Shown here in pieces: positions 35,934 to 44,046 of a stretch of 62,499 nucleotides of DNA. A model generated the notes under the pieces. That model was not told the DNA's origin. It was given only the letters and a program-made list of their open reading frames with translations, and made no database searches. The translations under genes were made by a program, and so were the position numbers. The first letter of the stretch is position 1; every line of letters starts with the position of its first letter. The stretch is from JBOGVA01 sp050692195 (GTDB taxonomy: Bacteria; Actinomycetota; UBA4738): contig JBOGVA010000001.1 of NCBI GenBank assembly GCA_050692195.1, positions 1 through 62,499 of the forward strand, given 5' to 3'.

Positions 35934-36323
35934 ATGAGGCCGGTCCGAGTCGAGGTCATCACCTATACGCCCACCTTCTTCTATCACTGTCAGCACTGCG
36001 AGGTGGCCTTCCAGCAGATGGGCGTGGGCGAGGCCGTGCACCGGGAGCAGGCTCGCGAGTCCCTCCCCGAGGATCTCCGCCGCGAGTTCGACTCGCTGTC
36101 GCTGTGGGCTCATGGCGTGATCGAGCATTACGGGCCACGGGTCCGGATCAAGATCATCGACGCCGCCTCCCTGGAGGGGTTCTGGAAGTCCTTCCGGTAC
36201 GGCGTTCGCCGTTACCCCTCGGTCGTGATCGAGGGGACCGAGAAACACGTCGGACTCGACCTCGAATCCGTCGGTCGAGTGATCGATCGATTCGTCCGCG
36301 CGGCTTCAGGCGCTTCTGCGTGA
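35934..36323 (+). CDS. thioredoxin-fold protein with CxxC motif
   Basis: A 129-residue protein with a strong ribosome site (AAGGAGG, six bases from ATG 35934). A first beta strand (VRVEVITYTP) leads into FYHCQHCEVAF, a C-x2-C pair (C18, C21) at the thioredoxin active-site position. A long helix, a strand RVRIKIIDA and the cis-Pro-like YPSVVIEG follow. It resembles thioredoxin/glutaredoxin-type oxidoreductases, but the inserted helical region (~25-60) is not standard. It precedes cstA and sits 3 kb from the ArsA-like cassette; a link with either is speculative. Confidence 0.65.
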   Translation: MRPVRVEVITYTPTFFYHCQHCEVAFQQMGVGEAVHREQARESLPEDLRREFDSLSLWAHGVIEHYGPRVRIKIIDAASLEGFWKSFRYGVRRYPSVVIEGTEKHVGLDLESVGRVIDRFVRAASGASA

Positions 36324-36427
36324 GCACACTTCCGAGAAGGGAGGTGGGCCTGGAGGAGAGCAAAGTAACGAAATCACCCTGAGGCTCGAGAACGGAAGTA
36401 TCGAGGCTCGAAGGAAGGGAGTGGTTC

Positions 36428-38335
36428 ATGAATACCTTGTGGGTGGTTCTGATCGGCGGGGTGGTCATCCTCCTGGCCTACAACCTGTACGCCAAGCGGA
36501 TCGACCGCACGGTGATCCAGTCGGACGCCTCGCGGGCCACGCCGGCCAGGATGTACATGGACGGCGCCGACTTCATGCCCACGAGCCGGTTCGTCCTGTA
36601 CGGCTATCACTTCAAGTCGATCGCCGCAGCCGGGCCCATCGTGGGGGTGATCACCGCGGCCAACCTGTGGGGATGGTTGCCCGCGATCATCTGGCTCATG
36701 GTTGGTGTGAGCTTCATCGGCTGGGCCAGCGACTACAGCGCGATCATGCTGGCGGTTCGGAACGACGGGAACTCGCTGTCGGCGGTCGCCCACCGGCTGA
36801 TTGCCCCTCGCACCAGGACGATCCTGTTCATATTCATCTTCTTCTACCTGTTGCTCATCGGGGGTGCGTTCGTCGGCATCATGGCCGGGGTGCTGGACGC
36901 GAGGCCGGACACGCCGTTCGGGATCCTCGTGCTGGCCATCATGGGCCTGCTGGGCGGATGGCTGATCTACCGGAGGCGAGCCGACCTCATCCGCACCACC
37001 CTGCTCGTGGTGATCGTCACGATCCTGGCCATGGCGCTGGGGCCCTTCGGGGTCCCCACACCTGAGCCCGGCCAGCCTCCGGCGTGGAACGAGGGAGTCA
37101 TCAGCGGCGCGGTCGTCAAGGTCAACGACGCGGTCAACGGCGAGACGCCCCTCTACGGGGTGGTCGATCCGACCAACGCCGACCCGAGGGTGCCGCCGAT
37201 TAACCCGGACACGGGGGAAAGGCCCACCACGGCAAAGTTCGACGCGGAGACAGGGACGATCAACGTATTTCCCAGCTTCCTCATGTGGGCGATCTTCCTG
37301 CTGATCTTTAGCTACCTGGGGGCGAACCTGCCCATCTGGCGCTTCGCCCAGCCGGTGAACTACATCGGGTTCTGGATCACGGCGCTCACCATCGGACTCA
37401 GCGCCATCGGTGCCGTCCTGGCCCCGTTCGGCCTGGTGGAGGGGGCGACCGAAGGAAGGTTCGCCATCGATGCGTATAAGGGGTTCGCCCCGGCGCAGGC
37501 CACCGCGGCGATCCAGCCACTGTGGCCGATGCTGTTCGTCACCATCGCCTGCGGGGCCATCTCGGGCTGGCATGCCCTGTTCGGGTCGGTGGGGACCGCT
37601 CGCCAGCTCGAGTACGAGACCGACGCTCTTCCCGTAGGAGGCGGGGGCATGTTCTCCGAGAACACGCTGGGCTTGCTGTCGCTGGTGGCCGTAGCCATCA
37701 CCGCGGGAACGGCCGGGGCTGGCGGCTTCGCCGCCGGCGTGGGCTCGTTGCTGAACGTGGCGACGTTCGGCCTGGTCGAGCTGTCCTACGGGACGGCCCT
37801 GGGGTTCGGGGTCTTCGTGGTGATCGTGCTGACCGTCGTCCAGCTCGTGTTCAGGGTCATGCGGGTCACCCTCGGAGAGTGGCTCGGCGAGCAATGGGTC
37901 GGGTTCAAGAACCAGCACGTCGCCACCATCGTGGGGACGTTGCTGGTCCTGTTCCTGGTCCTGTCGGGAACGTGGGTCTACCTGTGGCAGCTGTTCGGGG
38001 CGTCGAACCAGCTCCTGGCCGCGCTCAGCCTGCTGATCGTCACGATCTGGCTGGCGTCCACCAGGAGGAATCCCGCATACGCAGGTATCCCGATGGTCTT
38101 CATGTACGTGACGACCATCGCAGCGTCGTTGGTGACCGCGTACAACCTGTTCAAGACCATCGCCACCGCGGAGGGCATGGAGGCCATCTCGGTGTGGGGA
38201 GCCTGGGCGATGATCGCCGTGGCCCTCCTCCTGGTGGTGGCAGCTCTGGTCATCGGCTACGACGGGTGGCAGGCCTGGACCCGGTACCGGGCCGCGCCGG
38301 TGGTCGAACGGGAGCCCGTACAGACTCCCGGGTAA
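36428..38335 (+). CDS. cstA: carbon starvation protein A (CstA) family peptide/pyruvate transporter
   Basis: A 635-residue protein with about 16 helices. The family core is TSRFVLYGYHFKSIAAAGPIVG split over the second helix, then GWLPAIIWLMVGVSFIGWASDY, SAVAHRLIAPRTR, FLMWAIFLLIFSYLG, and a C-terminal block with AGAGGFAAG and LLAALSLLIVTIWL. CstA members import peptides or pyruvate during carbon limitation. An ~80-residue loop around 207-277 is extracytoplasmic and not conserved. A strong hairpin follows at 38354-38382. Two 9-bp direct repeats GAGGCTCGA (36381, 36403) lie in the leader. Confidence 0.93.
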   Translation: MNTLWVVLIGGVVILLAYNLYAKRIDRTVIQSDASRATPARMYMDGADFMPTSRFVLYGYHFKSIAAAGPIVGVITAANLWGWLPAIIWLMVGVSFIGWASDYSAIMLAVRNDGNSLSAVAHRLIAPRTRTILFIFIFFYLLLIGGAFVGIMAGVLDARPDTPFGILVLAIMGLLGGWLIYRRRADLIRTTLLVVIVTILAMALGPFGVPTPEPGQPPAWNEGVISGAVVKVNDAVNGETPLYGVVDPTNADPRVPPINPDTGERPTTAKFDAETGTINVFPSFLMWAIFLLIFSYLGANLPIWRFAQPVNYIGFWITALTIGLSAIGAVLAPFGLVEGATEGRFAIDAYKGFAPAQATAAIQPLWPMLFVTIACGAISGWHALFGSVGTARQLEYETDALPVGGGGMFSENTLGLLSLVAVAITAGTAGAGGFAAGVGSLLNVATFGLVELSYGTALGFGVFVVIVLTVVQLVFRVMRVTLGEWLGEQWVGFKNQHVATIVGTLLVLFLVLSGTWVYLWQLFGASNQLLAALSLLIVTIWLASTRRNPAYAGIPMVFMYVTTIAASLVTAYNLFKTIATAEGMEAISVWGAWAMIAVALLLVVAALVIGYDGWQAWTRYRAAPVVEREPVQTPG

Positions 38336-38353
38336 TCGCCGGCGGTTCGAGCG

Positions 38354-38382
38354 ACGGGGGTCGCGCGTGGCGCGGCCCCCGT
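38354..38382. terminator. bidirectional rho-independent-type hairpin between cstA and the convergent gene
   Basis: ACGGGGGTCGCGC and GCGCGGCCCCCGT pair over 13 bp (one G-U pair) across a 3-base GTG loop. It lies in the 51-bp gap between the convergent ends of cstA (38335) and the minus-strand gene (38387). It can act in both directions; no long U-run follows, as is usual in high-GC actinobacteria. Confidence 0.75.
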
Positions 38383-38386
38383 TCGT

Positions 38387-39049
38387 CTATCGCGTCGTCA
38401 CCGTCGCGGCCAGGCTCCGGAACGCCTGGAGCAGGACGTCCGCCCCAACGCGTTCCCTGTCCGGCAGAAGCACGTGGACCTCGAGGTGAGGGGAGGCTTG
38501 GCGCACCGATAGCCGCCACACCCCGCCCGATGCCTGCTCCAGGTCCTCCCAGTTCCGCCTGACGGCCTCGACGTCGGCCCCGGGCGAGTAGGCGACGCCG
38601 GCGTTCCGGTCCTCCCAGGCGGTGCGCTCCCAGGCGGCCTCCGCGTCGAGCTTTCGCAACCGATCCCCGCCGGTCCAGCCGGCCGGGTTCCCCGCCTCGA
38701 CCTCGTACGCCGGCGAGCGCTTCAGTTCGCCCCGAAGGATGATGAAGTCCCGTCGGTTGCGGGAGCGAGCCCACGCCCAGAGGAAACCGACGTCACGGGG
38801 CTCCAGCACCACCACCAGCTCGGCCTCGCGGAAGGGCGCCCTGGGATCGACGATGTTCAGCCGGACTGCCGAGCTGCCGAGCCACCTGAGTGCGGTGCGG
38901 CGTCCCAGCTGGGGCAGCCCTCCTTGAAGCCACGTGAGGATGGAATTGCCCTTGCGGATGTTGTGTTGGGTCCCGAGGGCGAACCAGAGCATGAAGGCGA
39001 TGAGGATCAGGATGACGAGCGATGAACCGAGAACCGACAGGTTCGGCAT
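38387..39049 (-). CDS. membrane-anchored protein of unknown function
   Basis: A 220-residue protein with one N-terminal helix (~8-26, VLGSSLVILILIAFMLWFAL) and a soluble cytoplasmic or extracytoplasmic domain. The soluble domain has a beta-rich start (LRWLGSSAVRLNI, ELVVVLEPRD) and an alternating helical C-terminal half. It has several Trp residues and no cysteine. I do not recognise the family. ATG 39049 is the natural start. It is transcribed divergently from the ArsA cassette across a 142-bp gap and may share regulation with it. Confidence 0.65.
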   Translation of the reverse strand: MPNLSVLGSSLVILILIAFMLWFALGTQHNIRKGNSILTWLQGGLPQLGRRTALRWLGSSAVRLNIVDPRAPFREAELVVVLEPRDVGFLWAWARSRNRRDFIILRGELKRSPAYEVEAGNPAGWTGGDRLRKLDAEAAWERTAWEDRNAGVAYSPGADVEAVRRNWEDLEQASGGVWRLSVRQASPHLEVHVLLPDRERVGADVLLQAFRSLAATVTTR

Positions 39050-39191
39050 GGGACTGCCCGCTCCTCACTCGTTCGGTGCCCGCTCGGGCTACAGAGGGAC
39101 GGTAGCACGACCAGGTGAGCAGGCCGTTGGGTTCACGGGTGGTGGCGAGCCCGACAGTGGGGCGCCTTTCGAGATAGGCTGACTTGCTGCC

Positions 39192-39515
39192 ATGGGCACC
39201 GAACCGGCTTACCGTTCCACGTCGGACGATCTTCGCCCCGCCCGGCCCGGTGGGCTGCGGGAGGCGGTCCGAGAGTTCCTCCACGGCATGATGGGCTACG
39301 AGTTCGCCCGGCACGCCATGGAGACGCGGGCCGCGCTGGAGACGGTGTTCATGGTCTCGGTGGTGGGTGACATGATCGGCGTCCCGGTGATCCCCCCCTA
39401 CTACTCACTTCGCCTGCTTCCGTACGTGGTGCCCCAGGTTTCCACCTGGAAGAGGCGGGTACTTCGAGAACGGGAGTTCACCGAGGAGCACGAGTACGAT
39501 CTGCACGGCGTGTGA
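39192..39515 (+). CDS. small hydrophobic-segment protein, paralog A of the ArsA cassette
   Basis: A 107-residue protein. A polar N-terminus (~1-28) is followed by FLHGMMGYEFARHAMETRAA, a hydrophobic stretch (~52-66, VFMVSVVGDMIGVPV), the motif PPYYSLRLLPYVVPQ (~68-82), a basic cluster (STWKRRVLRERE) and an acidic tail. It shares the core -MGD/VGDM-x-GVP-IPPYYS-RLLPYVVPQ-STWKRR- with the protein encoded 18 bases downstream, so the two arose by tandem duplication. No family is recognised. The ATG has no ribosome site, so the message may be leaderless. Confidence 0.65.
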   Translation: MGTEPAYRSTSDDLRPARPGGLREAVREFLHGMMGYEFARHAMETRAALETVFMVSVVGDMIGVPVIPPYYSLRLLPYVVPQVSTWKRRVLREREFTEEHEYDLHGV

Positions 39516-39533
39516 CGGAAGGAGAGGGGACAA

Positions 39534-39833
39534 GTGCCTGATCGTCCGAACGTGTCCGGACAGGGATGGGGGGACGAGGAGCCCAAGGGATTCCTCGGGA
39601 AACTACTCGCGGTCACCTACGGGATGGCCGCACACGACATGACCCGCTATGCCATGCGGACCCGGGCCAGCATGGAGCACCTGTTCATCCTGGTCACGAT
39701 GGGCGACATGCTGGGCGTGCCCATCCTCCCGCCCTATTACTCCATGCGCCTGCTGCCCTACGTGGTCCCCCAGATCTCCACGTGGAAGCGGCGGATGCTC
39801 AGGGAAAAAGATCTGACCGACGCGATGTTCTAG
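39534..39833 (+). CDS. small hydrophobic-segment protein, paralog B of the ArsA cassette
   Basis: A 99-residue protein (GTG start, GGAAGGAGAGGGG upstream). It aligns end to end with paralog A: MAAHDMTRYAMRTRASMEHLF, VTMGDMLGVPILPPYYSMRLL, PYVVPQISTWKRRMLREKDL. The conserved residues concentrate in the hydrophobic segment and the basic cluster. It ends two bases before the first ArsA-like ATPase gene, so translation of the two is coupled. It may be a client, an adaptor or a membrane partner of the ATPases; none of this is established. Confidence 0.65.
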   Translation: MPDRPNVSGQGWGDEEPKGFLGKLLAVTYGMAAHDMTRYAMRTRASMEHLFILVTMGDMLGVPILPPYYSMRLLPYVVPQISTWKRRMLREKDLTDAMF

Positions 39834-39835
39834 CG

Positions 39836-40873
39836 GTGGCCGAGGGACCGGACCTCATCGCACGGCCCGAGGACCTTCAGACGGGCGAGGGAACCTCGCT
39901 GGCGTCCTTCTTCACGCTGCATCCAGAACGACGCTACGTGATGTTCGGGGGGAAGGGTGGCCTTGGTAAGACGACGTTCTCCGCGGCCACTGCATTCTGG
40001 CTGGCCGGAAAGGGCAAGAGGGTCCTGGTGTTCTCCGTGGATCCGCAGGCGAGCCTCTCCGACATCTTCCAGAGGGACATCTTCGGGCAGGGCGCCGTCA
40101 AGATCATGGACAACCTGTGGGCCCAGGAGATCGACGCCGATCGGCACATCAAGGAATACCAGGACGAGATCCGCAAGAAGATCCTCGACATGTACGGGAT
40201 CGAGAAGGTCCCCGACGAGATCGAGGACTACATCCAGGCTGCGTCCGCCGAGCCGGCCATGGAGGAGAGCGCCATCTTCGACTCCGTCGTCGACATCGTG
40301 GTCAAGGCCGACTACGACTACTACATCTACGATCTGGTGCCGCTCGGCCATGCGCTCTACTACCTGAGCATGGCCAAGGTGTACGACGAGTGGATCGGCA
40401 AGATCACGCACCTGCGGGAGGAGATGCGCGAGTACGAAGAGGTCGCCGCCCGGATGAAGCGCCAGAAGGAGGTCGACGAGGATCAGATCCTCGAGGAGCT
40501 TCGCTACATCCGGGATCGGATCAACAGCGCGTCGAAGATCCTCACGGACCGGGAACGGACCTCGTTCTTCTTCGTCCTGGTGCCGGAGGAGATGATCCTC
40601 CTCGATACTCGAAAGGCCGCCGGCATGTTCGCCAAGTTCGACGTGCCGATCGCGGGTTACGTGGTGAACCGGGTCCTTCCTGAGGAGCTCCTCCAAGGAG
40701 AAGGCGTTCCGGAGTACCTGAAGAACCGCATCCAGATGCAGCACAAGTACCTAGGGGAGATCGACCGAACCCTCGGCAACCAGGTCCTGGCGCATGTCGC
40801 GGAGCTCGAGCGGGACGTCACGGGCCTCGAGATGATCGAGCGGGTCGCGGACGTCATGTACGGGTCGAGCTGA
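39836..40873 (+). CDS. ArsA/Get3-like ATPase 1 (deviant switch II)
   Basis: A 345-residue SIMIBI-class P-loop ATPase, GTG 39836. It has the deviant Walker A GGKGGLGKTT (38-47) and a switch I Asp in FSVDPQASL (D69), the position of the catalytic Asp of Get3 and ArsA. The switch II signature normally DTAPTGH is DLVPLGH (166-172), so Thr and Ala are lost while Asp, Pro, Gly and His remain. A helical insertion (~105-150, ~185-240) corresponds to the client-binding subdomain of Get3. No cysteine occurs in the protein, so there is neither a Get3 zinc CxxC nor an ArsA metalloid site. It follows the two small paralogs and precedes ATPase 2 by 39 bases. Confidence 0.85.
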   Translation: MAEGPDLIARPEDLQTGEGTSLASFFTLHPERRYVMFGGKGGLGKTTFSAATAFWLAGKGKRVLVFSVDPQASLSDIFQRDIFGQGAVKIMDNLWAQEIDADRHIKEYQDEIRKKILDMYGIEKVPDEIEDYIQAASAEPAMEESAIFDSVVDIVVKADYDYYIYDLVPLGHALYYLSMAKVYDEWIGKITHLREEMREYEEVAARMKRQKEVDEDQILEELRYIRDRINSASKILTDRERTSFFFVLVPEEMILLDTRKAAGMFAKFDVPIAGYVVNRVLPEELLQGEGVPEYLKNRIQMQHKYLGEIDRTLGNQVLAHVAELERDVTGLEMIERVADVMYGSS

Positions 40874-40912
40874 CGCACGGGAGGGCCCGGTGAGGAGCGA
40901 GGAGAGGTGCGG

Positions 40913-41911
40913 ATGAGCGAAGCGGTCGTCGAAGCGCGTCCGTTGGTCACCACGTCCATGGACGGGTTCTTCCAGGAGCACCCCGAGCTGCGGTACACGT
41001 TCTTCGGAGGGAAGGGGGGCGTGGGGAAGACCGTCATGGCCGGGGTGGCCGCGGTGCACCTCGCCGCGCGGGGGCGCCGGACGCTCCTCGCCTCCACGAA
41101 CCCCGTGCACAGCCTCTCCGGCCTCCTCGACCAGGACGTGTTCGGCCGGCCCACCCAGGTAGAAGGGGTCGACAACCTGTGGGGATTCGAGATCGACACG
41201 AAGGACGCCATCGACCGTTCCAAGCGGGAGATCCGGGAGAAGATCCAGTGGTTCCTCAAGTTCGCGGAGATCTCCACGAAGGCGGACGAGTTCGTGGAGG
41301 CCGCAACGATGAACCCCGCCTTCGAGGAGTCGGCGATGTTCGAGAACATGGTCGAGCTCATGTTCAAGGACGAGTACGACGTCTACGTGTTCGACACCGC
41401 TCCGACCGCGAACGCCAGGCGGCTCCTCGGCATGTCCAAGGTCTACGGACTCTGGGTCAACAAGATGGTCAAGTCGCGACAGGAGGCCCAGTCGCTCCGC
41501 GAGCTCCTGTCCTTCACCAAGAAGAAGGAGGAGGACCCGCTCATGGAGTACCTGCTCGGCTTTCGCGAGCGGATCGCCCACGCCCGCGAGCTGTTGACCG
41601 ACCCCGAGAAGACAGCCTTCTTCTTCGTGACCCTGCCGGAAGCGCTCCCGATCGCAGTGATCCGGCGCTTCATCAACTGGTTCACCGATTTCGGGATACC
41701 GGTGGGGGGCGTGGTGGTGAACGGCGTCATCGAGGCCAGCGGAGACGGGTTGCCCGAGTTCGTGCGGAACCGCGTGGCCATGCAGGAGGGGTACCTCCGC
41801 GAGATACGGGAGCGGTTCGGCGACATGGTGCGGGCGGTGGTCCCGCTGTACGACTCGGAGATCAGAGGCGTGGCCGGCCTGCAACGCGCCTCCGAGGCGC
41901 TCTTCCGCTGA
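40913..41911 (+). CDS. ArsA/Get3-like ATPase 2 (Asp-to-Asn in switch I)
   Basis: A 332-residue homolog of ATPase 1, start ATG 40913 with GAGGAGAGG upstream. Walker A is GGKGGVGKTV (32-41). The switch I catalytic Asp is replaced by Asn in ASTNPVHSL (N63); in Get3 the same Asp-to-Asn change is the standard hydrolysis-dead mutation. Switch II is DTAPTANARRLL (161-172), so DTAP is intact but GH is lost. No cysteines. The paired defects (ATPase 1 in switch II, ATPase 2 in switch I) suggest an obligate heterodimer, analogous to the A1/A2 halves of ArsA. Function unknown. Confidence 0.85.
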   Translation: MSEAVVEARPLVTTSMDGFFQEHPELRYTFFGGKGGVGKTVMAGVAAVHLAARGRRTLLASTNPVHSLSGLLDQDVFGRPTQVEGVDNLWGFEIDTKDAIDRSKREIREKIQWFLKFAEISTKADEFVEAATMNPAFEESAMFENMVELMFKDEYDVYVFDTAPTANARRLLGMSKVYGLWVNKMVKSRQEAQSLRELLSFTKKKEEDPLMEYLLGFRERIAHARELLTDPEKTAFFFVTLPEALPIAVIRRFINWFTDFGIPVGGVVVNGVIEASGDGLPEFVRNRVAMQEGYLREIRERFGDMVRAVVPLYDSEIRGVAGLQRASEALFR

Positions 41912-41948
41912 CGCCCATCCCTCTACTTGCCTGAGGACATCAACGGAT

Positions 41949-42374
41949 TCAGACCCTCGCTCGCCGGACCGTCTCTCCAGCCCAGTCGATGATCCTGCCG
42001 GCGCGCTCAACCGCCTCCTCGGCTTCCTTCGCGTTTGCGCGCCGGGCCTCGTACTCCACCACGTTCTTCTTGGCCAACAGCATCCGCACCTGCCGCACGC
42101 GAGCGTTGATCTCCTCGGACGGGCCAGCCACCTCTTCCAGGAGGTCGACGGCCCGTTGGTGATCCGGATCGGCGGAGCGCCGGCCCGAGAGCGCCGCTGT
42201 CACGGCGTCAACCGCGCTGATCGTGGCGTGGATCGCGTTGAGCATCGTCGCATCGTGCCGAGATCTCTCTCGCGCCGACTTGGCTTCGTCCAGGAATTGC
42301 TCGGCTTTTCCCAAATAGAGGGCTGCCTCGGCTCTTGAAACCGTGACGGTCTTGCCGCGCTTACCCACGAACAT
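41949..42374 (-). CDS. HEPN-domain protein, putative toxin of a type VII HEPN/MNT module
   Basis: A 141-residue all-helical protein. It has an R-x4-H arrangement at R35-H40, then NAIHATISAVDAVTAAL (46-62), and the helix LLAKKNVVEYEARR, which is a typical HEPN block. HEPN toxins are usually ribonucleases or RNA-binding. Its ATG (42374) overlaps the nucleotidyltransferase gene by 14 bases, the standard order being antitoxin then toxin. The open frame extends upstream to 42491, but that region overlaps the nucleotidyltransferase gene and is not needed. Confidence 0.8.
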   Translation of the reverse strand: MFVGKRGKTVTVSRAEAALYLGKAEQFLDEAKSARERSRHDATMLNAIHATISAVDAVTAALSGRRSADPDHQRAVDLLEEVAGPSEEINARVRQVRMLLAKKNVVEYEARRANAKEAEEAVERAGRIIDWAGETVRRARV

Positions 42375-42993
42375 GTCCCCTACTCGAGGCGCCGAGGATG
42401 GGCCGCCCTTCCAAGGCGATCTGCCGCCACAGCCGATAGCCGTTCCGGCCGGCTCTTCCAAGCTGATCGAGATCGGCGGTCCCCACGACAAAGCTCAGCG
42501 GGTTACCGAACCGTCGCCGGACGGCTTCTCCTACATCGTGCATGGTGGCCGTTACCTTCTCGACGACGGCGGGGGCGCAGAGCACGGCGACGTCGATGTC
42601 GCTCTTCGGCGTCATCGCCCCGCGGACAGCGCTGCCGAATAGGTAGGCCTCCGCGACGGAATCCGTCCGATCGATGATCTCGCGTCGCAGGAAGGCGAGC
42701 AGTTCCTCCCGAAGGCCTCGCTCCCACTCGAACACAACTGCGAGCATCGTCGCGGCGACGTGGTCTCGCTGGAGGCCGAAGAGGTCGGCCCGGGGGGTTC
42801 GTCTGACGCCTACAACTCCGTGTTCTACGAGGGACACAAGGGCCCGTGAAGCTGTCGGGTGAGAGAGGTCCGCCCTGCGGGCGATCTCTCGGGCGCTGAC
42901 CGAGAAGCCCTCTGGTAGCTCGTCGAGCGTCCTGAGGACCCGGACGTGGCTTCGGCTACGGAACAGGTCGTCGAGTGGCTTGTCGATCAGCAT
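42361..42993 (-). CDS. HTH-MNT nucleotidyltransferase antitoxin
   Basis: A 210-residue protein. Residues ~15-68 are a winged-helix domain (FSVSAREIARRADLSHPTASRAL is the helix-turn-helix region). Residues ~95-180 are a minimal nucleotidyltransferase with GSAVRG (120-125) and SDIDVAV giving D132 and D134. In HEPN/MNT (type VII) systems the MNT protein adenylates or otherwise inactivates the HEPN toxin. The fused HTH indicates direct autoregulation, and two operator-like repeats lie 14-45 bases upstream of its ATG at 42993. Confidence 0.87.
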   Translation of the reverse strand: MLIDKPLDDLFRSRSHVRVLRTLDELPEGFSVSAREIARRADLSHPTASRALVSLVEHGVVGVRRTPRADLFGLQRDHVAATMLAVVFEWERGLREELLAFLRREIIDRTDSVAEAYLFGSAVRGAMTPKSDIDVAVLCAPAVVEKVTATMHDVGEAVRRRFGNPLSFVVGTADLDQLGRAGRNGYRLWRQIALEGRPILGASSRGHVRG

Positions 42994-43006
42994 CGGTACG
43001 CTTCCT

Positions 43007-43038
43007 TACCATATGGAACGATAACATACCACATGGTA
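43007..43038 (-). promoter_or_regulatory. double palindromic operator upstream of the HEPN/MNT module
   Basis: TACCATATGGAA (43007-43018) and TACCACATGGTA (43027-43038) are two imperfect palindromes of the form tACCA-YATGG-t/a-A whose starts lie 20 bp apart, two helical turns. They lie just upstream of the nucleotidyltransferase start, in a locally AT-rich stretch. This spacing fits two dimers of the HTH domain of the antitoxin binding side by side over the promoter. Confidence 0.65.
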
Positions 43039-43144
43039 GATTCCGTTTCTGCACCCGGAACCCGGCCCTTCCGTGAGTTGGTTCCGGCGAACGGACACTG
43101 CCCCGACAGAGTACGGGCTGATCGGACGATACTGTCGGTGCGAG

Positions 43145-44005
43145 ATGATCGATACGGAACCGCAGAACGTGGGCCCAGGCCGGCCGGAAGCTCCGGCGGT
43201 TCCATCTTTGGGCTGGGCGCGCCGAGGCGCTGTGGTGACCCTTGCCATGTGGATGGTTGCCGCGACGGTGCTCGGCACCTGGCTGGTCGTGAGGCTCGAG
43301 ACCAGGTCCGATCGGCTGAGCGACCAGCTGCGGGCTGCAAGCGCGGAGGCTGCGGCCTCACGGCGGGCCGCACGGGGCCTCTCCCAGGAGGTCCGGGACC
43401 TCTCGGAGCGGATCGACAGCCTTCAGAGCCGGGTTCCACCGGACGTCCCGCGGCTCGTGGCAAGGGCCAAAAGGTCGATCGTCACCGTCCACGTGGGTGA
43501 GGTCCTGGGAACGGGATTCGCCATCAGCACGAGCGCGCCGGACGGTTTCAGGACGGCGATCCTGACCAACGAGCACGTCATTCAACGGGCCACGTCGCCG
43601 AATGGCCCCGTCGTCTACGTCTCCCACGGTTCGCGGCGGATCAAGGCACGCCTTTGGACGTGGGACAGCCGGCACGACCTGGCGCTGTTGTACATACGCC
43701 GGGCCTTCCCGCCCCTGGAGTGGGCCTCTCACGAAGGGCACGAGCCTCGTGTCGGAGAGTTCGTGGTCGCCATCGGAAGCCCCTACGGGCTCGAGGGAAG
43801 CACCAGCACCGGGGTCATCTCCAAGATCTTCGCCGAGTTCATCCAGACCGACGTCGCGGTCAATCCGGGCAATTCGGGCGGCCCACTCTTGAACAGGTTC
43901 GGCGAGGTCGTCGGGGTGGTCAGCTACAGGCTGTCGGAGGCCGAGAACATCAACTTCGCCGTGCCCATCGAGATCGCCTGCGAACGTATCCTGACCTGTT
44001 CCTGA
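43145..44005 (+). CDS. membrane-anchored trypsin-like serine protease (DegP/HtrA family, no PDZ)
   Basis: A 286-residue protein. A helix at ~28-50 (VVTLAMWMVAATVLGTWLVV) anchors it, then an Arg/Glu/Ala coiled coil (~52-98), then the protease domain. The triad is His in LTNEHVIQ, Asp in SRHDLALLYI and Ser in NPGNSGGPLLN, and the S1 region is SYRLSEAENINFAVP. The C-terminal PDZ domain of HtrA is absent. The start is uncertain: ATG 43145 is used here, while a GTG at 43073 in the same frame adds 24 residues. It probably acts in extracytoplasmic protein quality control. Confidence 0.87.
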   Translation: MIDTEPQNVGPGRPEAPAVPSLGWARRGAVVTLAMWMVAATVLGTWLVVRLETRSDRLSDQLRAASAEAAASRRAARGLSQEVRDLSERIDSLQSRVPPDVPRLVARAKRSIVTVHVGEVLGTGFAISTSAPDGFRTAILTNEHVIQRATSPNGPVVYVSHGSRRIKARLWTWDSRHDLALLYIRRAFPPLEWASHEGHEPRVGEFVVAIGSPYGLEGSTSTGVISKIFAEFIQTDVAVNPGNSGGPLLNRFGEVVGVVSYRLSEAENINFAVPIEIACERILTCS

Positions 44006-44046
44006 GCCCGAGCTCCACGCGCTCGCCGCTCCGGGCCGGAGGGGCT

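Noticed and set aside
36381..36411. Two 9-bp direct repeats GAGGCTCGA before cstA
   Set aside because: Short and GC-rich; could be an operator, but nothing else supports it.
36374..37918. A 514-codon minus-strand frame opposite cstA
   Set aside because: Polar, low-complexity peptide with no domain; cstA is unambiguous in the other direction.
39836..41911. Calling the ATPase pair an arsenite efflux system
   Set aside because: Neither protein has a cysteine, and there is no arsB, arsR, arsC or arsD nearby.
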